From Nocardia transvalensis NBRC 15921 (GTDB taxonomy: Bacteria; Actinomycetota; Actinomycetes; Mycobacteriales; Mycobacteriaceae): DNA of 64,000 nucleotides. Shown here one piece after another: positions 57,691 to 64,000 of the stretch. The stretch covers positions 39,995 to 103,994 of the forward strand of contig NZ_BAGL01000085.1 of assembly GCF_000308875.1 (NCBI RefSeq), given 5' to 3'. The position numbers and the translations under genes were made by a program. Each line of letters starts with the position of its first letter. The first letter of the stretch is position 1. Under the pieces are notes generated by a model. That model had not been told where the DNA came from, did not search any database, and worked only from the letters and a program-made list of their open reading frames with translations.

Positions 57691-58980
57691 CTAGCCCAGG
57701 ATGTCGTGGCGGACGATGGTCTCGTCGCGGCCGGGGCCGACGCCGATGCAGGAGATGCGGCTGCCGGAGAGTTCCTCCAGGCGCAGGACGTAGGCCTGGG
57801 CGTTGGCGGGGAGGTCCTCGAAGGTGCGGGCGCCGGAGATGTCCTCCCACCAGCCGGGCATCTCCTCGTAGATGGGCCGGGCGTGGTGGAATTCGGTCTG
57901 GGTGGTGGGCATCTGCTCGACGCGCTCGCCGTCGATCTCGTAGGCGACGCAGATCGGCACCCAGTCCAGGCTGGACAGCACGTCCAGCTTGGTGAGGAAG
58001 TAGTCGGTGATGCCGTTGACGCGGGTGGCGTAGCGGGCGATGACCGCGTCGAACCAGCCGGTGCGCCGGGAGCGGCCGGTGGTCACGCCCACCTCGCCGC
58101 CGGTCTTGGCCAGGTACTCGCCGGCCTGGTCGAACAGCTCGGTCGGGAACGGGCCGGAGCCGACGCGGGTGGTGTATGCCTTGAGAATGCCGAGCACCGC
58201 GCCGATCTTGTTGGGGCCGATGCCCGAGCCGACCGCCGCACCGCCGGAGGTCGGGTTCGAGGAGGTCACGTACGGGTAGGTGCCGTGGTCGACGTCGAGC
58301 AGCGTGCCCTGCGAGCCCTCCAGCAGGACGGTCTCGCCGCCCTCGAGCGCCTGGTTCAGCAGCAGCCGGGTGTCGCTGATGCGGTGCCGGAAACCCTCCG
58401 CCTGGGTGAGCACCTCGTCGACCACCTGCTGCGCGTCGAGCGCGCGGCGGTTGTAGATCTTGACCAGCACCTGGTTCTTGAATTCCAGTGCGGCCTCGAC
58501 CTTCTGGGTGAGGATCTTCTCGTCCAGCAGATCGGCGACGCGCACCCCGACCCGCGCCACCTTGTCCTGGTAGCAGGGCCCGATGCCGCGGCCGGTGGTG
58601 CCGATCTTCTTGTTGCCGAGGAAGCGCTCGGTGACCTTATCGATGGCCACGTGGTACGGCATGATCAGGTGCGCGTCGGCCGAGAGCAGCAGCCGCGAGG
58701 TGTCCACGCCGCGCTCCTCGAGCCCCGCCAGCTCCTCCAGCAGCACGCCCGGGTCGACGACCACGCCGTTGCCGATCACGTTGGTCACGCCCGGCGTGAG
58801 GATGCCCGAGGGGATGAGATGTAGCGCGAAGTTGTCGCCGTTGGGCAGCACCACGGTGTGGCCGGCGTTGTTGCCGCCCTGATAACGGACGACCCACTGG
58901 ACACGACCGCCGAGCAGATCGGTAGCTTTGCCCTTACCCTCGTCGCCCCATTGGGCGCCGATCAGGACGATTGCCGGCAT
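57691..58980 (-). CDS. purA: Adenylosuccinate synthetase PurA
   Basis: A 429-residue enzyme forming adenylosuccinate from IMP and Asp with GTP. Signatures: IVLIGAQWGDEGKGKATDLL (P-loop, catalytic Asp) and GNNAGHTVV with its catalytic His, then GRGIGPCYQDKVAR, LLEGSQGTLLDVDHGTYPYV and GVTTGRSRRTGWFDAV. ATG ending at 58980. By recalled order it corresponds to Rv0357c and, as there, is divergent from a conserved gene (Rv0358-like). The preceding intergenic region is 525 bp. Confidence 0.98.
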   Translation of the reverse strand: MPAIVLIGAQWGDEGKGKATDLLGGRVQWVVRYQGGNNAGHTVVLPNGDNFALHLIPSGILTPGVTNVIGNGVVVDPGVLLEELAGLEERGVDTSRLLLSADAHLIMPYHVAIDKVTERFLGNKKIGTTGRGIGPCYQDKVARVGVRVADLLDEKILTQKVEAALEFKNQVLVKIYNRRALDAQQVVDEVLTQAEGFRHRISDTRLLLNQALEGGETVLLEGSQGTLLDVDHGTYPYVTSSNPTSGGAAVGSGIGPNKIGAVLGILKAYTTRVGSGPFPTELFDQAGEYLAKTGGEVGVTTGRSRRTGWFDAVIARYATRVNGITDYFLTKLDVLSSLDWVPICVAYEIDGERVEQMPTTQTEFHHARPIYEEMPGWWEDISGARTFEDLPANAQAYVLRLEELSGSRISCIGVGPGRDETIVRHDILG

Positions 58981-59505
58981 GTGGAGTCTCCTACGGTTCG
59001 ACGCGCAGCACTCGCGATGCTGCAGCTACCTGCCGTTTCCGAGGCGGTGGCCGGGGGCACAGTCTAATAGATGCCCACCAGGCCGTTCCCGAGCCGACGC
59101 GCCCATCTGTGACCCGCGCCACACCATCCCCTCGGATGTGAACCGCTACAACATATTTCGCCAGCGCGCAACACGCCCCTTCCTCACTTGATGACGGATC
59201 TCACACGAAAGAACCCCGCCAGCCGCCCATCGAGTCGCAGTAACGAGCGGTAACGGAAACCCATCGCACTCTCGCAACCCCGCCCGGTTTGCGGCGCGGC
59301 TCGGATTTCAGGTGCCACTGCGCAAGCGACGAAGGAGCAAGCAGTGGTACCTGAAATCCGAGCCATACGGGCGCCGCAAACCCGCCGTGGCGAAGCCGCG
59401 GCCATCAAACACAGCTATGGTGGCTCGGGAGGTGAGTCGGAAGGGGGCTCACCCGAGCGCAGCGAGGACGATGCAGTTGTCAGGTCCGAGGAGGGTGTAC
59501 GGCAG
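58981..59505. other. Long divergent intergenic region with inverted repeat
   Basis: These 525 bases lie between purA (minus) and a conserved gene (plus). The purA side has no recognisable riboswitch; a purine aptamer was looked for and not seen. The middle holds the long inverted repeat at 59286-59382. Several short reading frames cover parts of it but none has a convincing ribosome binding site or codon pattern. Confidence 0.6.
59286..59382. repeat. Long imperfect inverted repeat
   Basis: A 36-base left arm (59286-59321, starting GGTTTGCGGCGCGGCTCGGA) pairs with a 42-base right arm (59341-59382). The arms match except for one C/T change, a few changes at one junction and a 6-base insertion in the right arm (ATACGG region). 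A 19-base loop separates them. The size suggests a cruciform, a regulatory RNA hairpin or the remains of a small mobile element; no target duplication was identified. Confidence 0.75.
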
Positions 59506-60165
59506 TTGAGTACCCACGTTCTCCGCTGCAACGGCGCCCCGATGCCGATCGCGCTCGCGTCGCTGCCGACGACTCAGACCGCGGCGCTTCCGCTCGGCGC
59601 CGAACTCGACGATCTGCTGCCGGTCCTCGCGGCGGACAGCCTGCCCCGGCTGATCGTGCTGGGCGAGGACGCGGGGCTGGCGGCCGTGCTCACGCATCTG
59701 CTGCGCACCGAGCGCCTGAATGTGGAGATCGGGTACGTCCCGGTCGATCGCACCTACGGTTCGCGCGCCTATCAGACCGGCACCGGTTCGGCGGCCGCGA
59801 AGCGCGCGCTGGAGGGCAGGCCGCTCCCGACCCCGCTGATCCGCGACGACACCGGCAAGGTGCTGGTCGGACGTGCGACCGTCGGCGGCCCTAACGGCGG
59901 CAAGCTGGAGGGCGAGGCGTATGTGGACGACACCCGCCTGTTCACCGGAAAGGTTGGGGCGCTGCACGTCTCGCCGACCTTGGAGATGCCCGGCGTGCGC
60001 GCCACGGTGGTGCGGGGGCTGCGCAAGCACCGCTGGGTCGCCGGGCGGGCGGTGCAGCTGGGTTCGCCGGGCGCGGTGGTGACCCGCGACGGCGTCAGCA
60101 GCGATCGGACGGTCCCGCGGTCGAGCTTCTATCGTCATCACCAGCCCTGGCTGCTGGTCCGGTGA
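59506..60165 (+). CDS. Conserved actinobacterial protein (Rv0358-like)
   Basis: A 219-residue soluble protein reading MSTHVLRCNGAPMPIALASL, then LPRLIVLGEDAGLAAVLTHL, LRTERLNVEIGYVPVDRTYG and RKHRWVAGRAVQLGSPGAVV. The GEDAGLAAVLTHLLR region resembles the glycine-rich start of diacylglycerol-kinase-like folds, but no catalytic assignment can be made. Start taken as TTG at 59506 with GAGGAGGG upstream, giving close to the 215 residues of the M. tuberculosis protein; the upstream frame to 59344 runs through the inverted repeat. It is followed 30 bp later by the M50 protease gene. Confidence 0.75.
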   Translation: MSTHVLRCNGAPMPIALASLPTTQTAALPLGAELDDLLPVLAADSLPRLIVLGEDAGLAAVLTHLLRTERLNVEIGYVPVDRTYGSRAYQTGTGSAAAKRALEGRPLPTPLIRDDTGKVLVGRATVGGPNGGKLEGEAYVDDTRLFTGKVGALHVSPTLEMPGVRATVVRGLRKHRWVAGRAVQLGSPGAVVTRDGVSSDRTVPRSSFYRHHQPWLLVR

Positions 60166-60195
60166 ACTGTCGGCGACGCAAGGGATGATGGAGCG

Positions 60196-60981
60196 ATGAG
60201 CCGATCATTCGGCGCCCGGCGCATGACCGGCGCGGTCCGCCCCAGCCCGGTATTCCTGCTGATCGTCGTGGTCGCGGTGGCGGGCGGGGCGGTTGCCTGG
60301 GACGCCGACCTGTCTTCGACGCGGGCCAAGCTCGGCGTCTTCGTCATGGTGGTGTTCGGCTGGATCGTCAGCCTGTGCCTGCACGAGTTCGGACATGCCT
60401 TCACCGCGTGGCGGGCGGGCGATCGCGAGGTGGAGCTGCGCGGGTATCTGACGCTGAATCCGCTGAAGTACAGCCATCCGGTGCTGTCGATCGTGCTGCC
60501 GATCATCTTCATCGCGATCGGCGGTATCGCGCTGCCCGGTGGCGCCGTCTATCTGCAACCGGGTAATTACTCCACGCGCACGCAGCGAATGATCAGCGGC
60601 GCCGGGCCGGCGGTGAACGCGGCCTGCGCGGTGGTTCTGCTGGTGATCGTGCGGCTGTTCGGCTCGTCCAGTTCGCATCCGGCGTTCTGGTTCGGCCTGA
60701 GCTTTCTCGCCTATCTCCAGATCATCGCCACCGTGTTGAATCTGATTCCGGTGCCGGGCACGGACGGGTACGGGATTCTGGAGCCGTCGCTGAGCTATCA
60801 GACCCGGCGGTCGCTGGATCAGGTGAAACCGTGGGGCTTCCTGCTGCTGTTCGCGCTGCTGTGGGGCGTTCCCCCGCTGCGCGACGCCTTCTACCAGCTC
60901 GTCGACACCCTCTTCGATCTGTCCGGCGTGCCTTGGCGGTGGTGGCGGTACGGCAGCAGCCTCACCTGGTTCTGGATGTAA
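60196..60981 (+). CDS. Site-2 protease family (M50) membrane metalloprotease
   Basis: A 261-residue membrane protein with ~5-6 helices. The zinc motif HExxH is in LCLHEFGHAFTAWRAGD, and the third ligand Asp in LNLIPVPGTDGYGILEP. It lacks PDZ and CBS domains, placing it in the small actinobacterial M50 group (Rv0359-like), whose substrates are not known; S2P enzymes cleave membrane-bound regulators. ATG start; same operon direction as the preceding gene. Confidence 0.9.
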   Translation: MSRSFGARRMTGAVRPSPVFLLIVVVAVAGGAVAWDADLSSTRAKLGVFVMVVFGWIVSLCLHEFGHAFTAWRAGDREVELRGYLTLNPLKYSHPVLSIVLPIIFIAIGGIALPGGAVYLQPGNYSTRTQRMISGAGPAVNAACAVVLLVIVRLFGSSSSHPAFWFGLSFLAYLQIIATVLNLIPVPGTDGYGILEPSLSYQTRRSLDQVKPWGFLLLFALLWGVPPLRDAFYQLVDTLFDLSGVPWRWWRYGSSLTWFWM

Positions 60982-61493
60982 CCGCACCAGGCTCGGACAC
61001 CGGACCGCGCACCACCGCTAGGCCCCCTTACTTCCCCCCCAACTTTCCCCCACTGGGTTCCCCCGGTTCGGGTTCCCCCAGCTCCCCCCTACTTTGTTCC
61101 CCCCGTTTCGGTTCCCCGTTTCGGTTCCCCGTCGGTTCCCCGTTTCGGTTCCCCCTACTTGGTTCCCCCGTTTTTCCCTCCGGGGATGGGCCGCCCGACC
61201 CGACCTCTGGAATCGAGCGGCCCGCTTCGCTCCAGGGCGGATCGGCCACCACACCATATGGCCGATACCCCCGCCGCCTTTGCGAAGTTCCCGACCGCGC
61301 CACCCCTCGTCGACGCGGTCAAGGAGAACGTTACGAGCGAGTAGGGCCGGGAACACGAGTAGTGCACTACCCGAAGATCAACGACCTTGTCGCACGGGTG
61401 GAAGCGGGGGTCCCGCAGGTCAGCCGGGATGCACGTGCACTACTGCGTAGTCCGGATCGCCGTGGCGGGCGGGCGATCCGGTGGCAAACCGGC
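60982..61493. other. Intergenic region between M50 and FUSC genes
   Basis: These 512 bases separate convergent genes. The left 160 bases are a low-complexity run of C-blocks (see 61020-61180). The right part contains GTAGTGCACTAC, a perfect 12-bp palindrome at 61359-61370, and no convincing gene; a 28-codon frame from an ATG at 61258 lacks a ribosome binding site. Confidence 0.55.
61020..61180 (-). repeat. C/G-run repeat with G-quadruplex potential
   Basis: At least twelve runs of four to seven C occur in ~160 bases, many in the degenerate unit GGTTCCCCGTTTC. On the minus strand these are GGGG or GGGGG blocks spaced 6-12 bases apart, ideal for G-quadruplexes. It lies downstream of both convergent genes, where it could stall polymerase. 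Confidence 0.75.
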
Positions 61494-62645
61494 TCAATCC
61501 TCCGGTGGCACATACGGATTGTCGACGGTCGTCGGCAGCAGCGCGATCGCCGACAACCGCCGCACGCCGCAGACCTGCATCAGGTCGACGACGATCGAGC
61601 GCAGCTGAGCGAAGACCACGTGCGCCGACAGCCCGGCGCCGGCCACGAGATCCTTGGTGGCGCCCTTGGCGACCCGGCGCAGCACCCGCGTCGCTTCCGC
61701 GGCGTCGGGCTGTTCGTCCGGATCGGCCAGCATGTAGCGGCGGACCACATCCGTCGCCTTGCCGAGCTCCTCCACCTCGTCGATGAGGCGCGGGTCGAGG
61801 ATCTCGTCGTCGCGCACCAGCGTCAGCGCGCGGCGCAACAGGACGCGGGTGTTGCGGACCACGTTGTCGAGGGGATCGGCGGTGGCGCGGATGGTCTCCA
61901 GGCGCTGCCGGGAATTCCAGTAGAGCGGCGAGATGCGGCTGACCTCGCGGCCGCCCTCCAGCGCGCTGCGCAGGCCGTCGATCTGGGGCTGGGTGCCGCG
62001 CGCGGATTCCAGTGCGGCCTTGATTCGTTCGGGGTCCTGCTCGTGCAGGCCGTCGGCGCAGTCGACGAGCGCCTTGCCCACCACCGCGAGGATGTCCGCG
62101 GCCTGCTGGCGCGCGCGCCGCACCGGATGCAGCGGGATGATCGCCACCACGACGATGCCGACCAGGCCGCCGACCAGGGCGTCGACCATGCGGGCGGTGC
62201 CGCCGCCGGCGCTCGGCGGCATCAGCGTCGCCACCAGGACCGCGGAGCTGGCCGCCTGCATCGGGATGATCGCGCCGCCGTTGAGGAAGACGGCCATCGC
62301 CATCGCGAACGCCACGACCAGGGCGATCTGCCAGGGTCCGGTGCCGACCCGGGAGATGAAGAAGTCGCCGATGCCGATGCCGACCGCGACGCCGGCCACC
62401 AGCTCCACCGAGCGGCGCAACCGCGCGCCGAAGGACACGCCGATCGAGATGATCGCGGCCATCGGCGCGAAGAACGGCTGCGGGTGCCCGACGACCCGGT
62501 GGGCCAGGAACCAGGCCAGCGCGGCGCCGACCGCGCACTGCACGATCGGCAGCGCCGATTTGCGCAATCGCTGGGCGGCGTTGCGCAGGCCTTGTCTTCC
62601 GCTGTCGCGGACGGCCTCGATCCGGACAGTCGGCGGTGTGGTCAA
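61494..62645 (-). CDS. FUSC / aromatic-acid-exporter family membrane protein
   Basis: A 383-residue protein. About six N-terminal helices (VQCAVGAALAWFLAHRVVG; FFAPMAAIISIGVSFGARL; LVAGVAVGIGIGDFFISRVG; VDALVGGLVGIVVVAIIPLH) match the FUSC/ArAE pattern, and the C-terminal ~200 residues are cytosolic helices. RSVELVAGVAVGIGIGD is the family signature. It may export aromatic acids or act in envelope biology. A TTG ending at 62645 is the only reasonable start after the DUF3151 stop; the 5' end is therefore uncertain. The 19-bp gap from the DUF3151 gene suggests co-transcription. Confidence 0.83.
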   Translation of the reverse strand: MTTPPTVRIEAVRDSGRQGLRNAAQRLRKSALPIVQCAVGAALAWFLAHRVVGHPQPFFAPMAAIISIGVSFGARLRRSVELVAGVAVGIGIGDFFISRVGTGPWQIALVVAFAMAMAVFLNGGAIIPMQAASSAVLVATLMPPSAGGGTARMVDALVGGLVGIVVVAIIPLHPVRRARQQAADILAVVGKALVDCADGLHEQDPERIKAALESARGTQPQIDGLRSALEGGREVSRISPLYWNSRQRLETIRATADPLDNVVRNTRVLLRRALTLVRDDEILDPRLIDEVEELGKATDVVRRYMLADPDEQPDAAEATRVLRRVAKGATKDLVAGAGLSAHVVFAQLRSIVVDLMQVCGVRRLSAIALLPTTVDNPYVPPED

Positions 62646-62664
62646 AGAGATGTGCGGGTCCTGT

Positions 62665-63126
62665 TCACTCCAGGCCCAGCTCGGCCGCGGCGCGGGGGTC
62701 GCAGTCCTCGAGCAGGTCCAGGCAGCGGGCGTATTCGTCGGCCTCGCCGATGGCGCGGGCGGCGCGGGCCAGCGCACCGACGCTGCGCAGGAAGCCGCGG
62801 TTGGGCTCGTGGCTCCACGGCACCGGGCCGAAGCCCTTCCAGCCGTTGCGGCGCAACAGGTCCAGGCCGCGGTGGTAGCCCGTGCGGGCGAAGGCGTACG
62901 CGGCGATGACGTCCGCGCTCACCGGGCTCGCGCCGTCGATCTCGGCGCCGTCGGCGGCGGCGCGGGACAGCGCGTCCTCGGCCAGCTGGGCCCAGGCGAT
63001 CGACGCGGTGGGATGCGCGGCCGCCACCTGGACCGGGTCCTGGTTCTCCAGCAGAGCTTCCTCCGCATCGGAGAGTTCGGGGAGCAAGACAGGCTGCGGT
63101 CCGAGCAGATCGCCGAAGGAGGTCAT
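62665..63126 (-). CDS. DUF3151 protein (Rv0360c-like)
   Basis: A 153-residue protein nearly identical in its core to the mycobacterial family: MTSFGDLLGPQPVLLPELSD, YAFARTGYHRGLDLLRRNGW, KGFGPVPWSHEPNRGFLRSV and ARCLDLLEDCDPRAAAELGL. The function is unknown, but gene order (purA, Rv0358, M50, DUF3151, Rv0361) is conserved. I used the ATG ending at 63126; an upstream in-frame extension to 63189 has no ribosome binding site. It probably heads a unit with the FUSC gene. Confidence 0.9.
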   Translation of the reverse strand: MTSFGDLLGPQPVLLPELSDAEEALLENQDPVQVAAAHPTASIAWAQLAEDALSRAAADGAEIDGASPVSADVIAAYAFARTGYHRGLDLLRRNGWKGFGPVPWSHEPNRGFLRSVGALARAARAIGEADEYARCLDLLEDCDPRAAAELGLE

Positions 63127-63253
63127 GGGGACATTATTCACACGCCACCCCGATCGGGTCCGGGGGTCGTCACCCGCAATGTGCACCACGGCCCGAAATG
63201 CTCGTTAGGCTGACCGTCTGAGTTCACTGTTGACGTTGAGCGAGGGGTAGCGC

Positions 63254-64000
63254 GTGTCCGACCCGAACGACGACCAGAAGCCCGATCGGCAGCCGAAGCC
63301 GGGGTCCCCCGGCGGCCGGCCGCCGTCGCCTGCCGCGCCTGCGCCGGGCAAGGGCGGTTCGGACGCCGGGCGCCGGGACGAACGCGACACGCCCGACCAC
63401 ACCGAACCGATGCCCTCCCCCTCGGCGGAGACCCAGGTCATCCGGACCGACCGCGCCAAGTCCCCCGGCGTCGCCCCCTCCCCCGCGCCGCCACGCCCAC
63501 CGAGCAGTGGCCCCGCGGGCCGGCCGGGCAGCACGCCGGGTGCGGCCGACAAGAAGCCCGAAAGCGGCGCACCGCAATCGAGTTCGGCACCGACCACCCC
63601 CGTGCCCGCCCAGCAACGCCCGGCAGGCGACGGGATTTTCCGTCCGGCCGGCGCGGCCCGCCCCGCCCCCGCCCGGGCGGGAGAGAAGCCGGACACCGGT
63701 ACGGCCGAGCCGGGTTCGGGACCAGCCTCCCCACAACAGCGTCAGGCGGGCGGTGCGACCGAGCGCCCGGGAACACCCGCGAGCGCGGGGAAGTCCGGTG
63801 CGGCATCCGATGCCGACCGTGCACAGGGACAGCAGAAGTCCCCGGCGACAGGACCAGGTGCCGCCGGGGCAGGTGGGAACAAACCGGGTAACGCCGGAAC
63901 AGGCGCGGCGGGAGCAGGTGCGACCAGGCCAGATAACACCAGGCCGGGTGCAGCCGGGGCAGGCACGACCGGAACAGGCGCGACCAGGCCCGGTAACACC
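63254..64000 (+). CDS. Pro/Gly-rich protein, Rv0361-like, 3' end cut by window
   Basis: From a GTG at 63254 (GAGGGG upstream) the frame stays open to the window end, 249 codons, beginning MSDPNDDQKPDRQPKPGSPG. The visible part is disordered: Pro, Gly, Ala and charged residues, then, from about codon 200, Gly/Ala/Thr repeats such as ATRPDNTRPGAAGAGTTG. Codon choice shifts there to GGA, GCA, ACA and AGG, rarer elsewhere. In M. tuberculosis the gene after the DUF3151 gene (Rv0361) encodes a Pro-rich protein with a membrane helix, expected here beyond 64000. Minus-strand frames here are shadows. Confidence 0.7.
   Translation, partial: MSDPNDDQKPDRQPKPGSPGGRPPSPAAPAPGKGGSDAGRRDERDTPDHTEPMPSPSAETQVIRTDRAKSPGVAPSPAPPRPPSSGPAGRPGSTPGAADKKPESGAPQSSSAPTTPVPAQQRPAGDGIFRPAGAARPAPARAGEKPDTGTAEPGSGPASPQQRQAGGATERPGTPASAGKSGAASDADRAQGQQKSPATGPGAAGAGGNKPGNAGTGAAGAGATRPDNTRPGAAGAGTTGTGATRPGNT

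Noticed and set aside
58981..59505. Purine riboswitch or small gene upstream of purA
   Set aside because: No purine-aptamer core or supported reading frame was found; only the inverted repeat stands out.
61258..61344. 28-codon peptide MADTPAAFAKFPTAPPLVDA...
   Set aside because: Composition looks protein-like but there is no ribosome binding site, partner gene or hairpin context to support it.
63205..63736. Minus-strand frames at the right end
   Set aside because: They oppose the Pro/Gly-rich plus-strand gene, which has a GTG with ribosome binding site and conserved neighbourhood; repetitive GC-rich DNA keeps all frames open.

Overview
The window is high-GC actinobacterial DNA, most likely from Nocardia or a close mycolic-acid-containing relative. 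The evidence is GC-rich codon use, frequent GTG/TTG starts, ATGA stop/start overlaps, F420-dependent enzymes (Fgd1, a Ddn-like protein), the PknG/GlnH/GlnX set, an antigen-85-type mycolyltransferase, a WS/DGAT acyltransferase and DtxR/IdeR-like iron boxes. From memory of the M. tuberculosis H37Rv gene order, much of the window follows that chromosome: 1-4820 resembles Rv0973c-Rv0976c, 10677-24700 resembles Rv0417-Rv0408, 34784-35791 is Rv0407 (fgd1), 39102-40741 is Rv0391-Rv0390, and 57691-64000 resembles Rv0357c-Rv0361. The stretches between these blocks are accessory.

Layout. 1-4820 (minus): AtuA-like protein, acyl-CoA dehydrogenase and acyl-CoA carboxylase beta and alpha subunits (alpha cut by the window edge), a translationally coupled branched acyl-CoA catabolic operon. 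5004-8680: small membrane protein, class III nucleotide cyclase lacking the usual catalytic Asn, ABC exporter pair, CutA. 8661-10626: XRE/TPR regulator divergent from two small genes. 10677-13549: thiamine genes thiO-thiS-thiG and divergent thiE. 13690-24700: molybdopterin oxidoreductase, MutT3-like Nudix protein, glnX-glnH-pknG nutrient-sensing operon, ackA and pta. 24853-34548: accessory block with WYL regulator, NTF2-like protein, LLM flavoprotein, MFS exporter, secreted protein, coiled-coil protein, an XRE-DUF5753/DUF397 island with DUF4254 and a degenerate HATPase-like gene, YnfA, DUF2867 and a Ddn-like protein. 34784-43968: fgd1, HAD phosphatase, DJ-1/MarR operon with two palindromic operators, nrdF with an iron box, a rhodanese-metZ operon under a SAM-IV riboswitch, fprA with a second iron box, and an amidohydrolase.

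44087-47046 is the most unusual part. Two tandem, related 37- and 38-residue peptides have strong ribosome binding sites and a structured leader, and are followed by a strong hairpin, a secreted mycolyltransferase and a convergent WS/DGAT acyltransferase. I infer a cell-envelope module in which the peptides may be mycolylated, by analogy with corynebacterial PorA/PorH; this is a hypothesis.

47155-57586: purine nucleoside permease-like lipoprotein, alpha-methylacyl-CoA racemase, large LuxR-family ATPase regulator, Pro-rich secreted protein, Ogt, two related small membrane proteins beside a MocR regulator, and a TetR-FAD monooxygenase operon with a clear operator. 57691-64000: purA, a conserved protein, an M50 protease, an FUSC-type membrane protein, DUF3151 and a Pro/Gly-rich protein cut by the right edge.

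Repeats are conspicuous. There are two copies of a composite palindromic element at convergent gene ends, three intergenic tandem arrays (25, 31-32 and 43 bp), a 21-bp coding repeat, a long imperfect inverted repeat and a G-run-rich stretch. No rRNA, tRNA, CRISPR array, transposase or integrase was seen.
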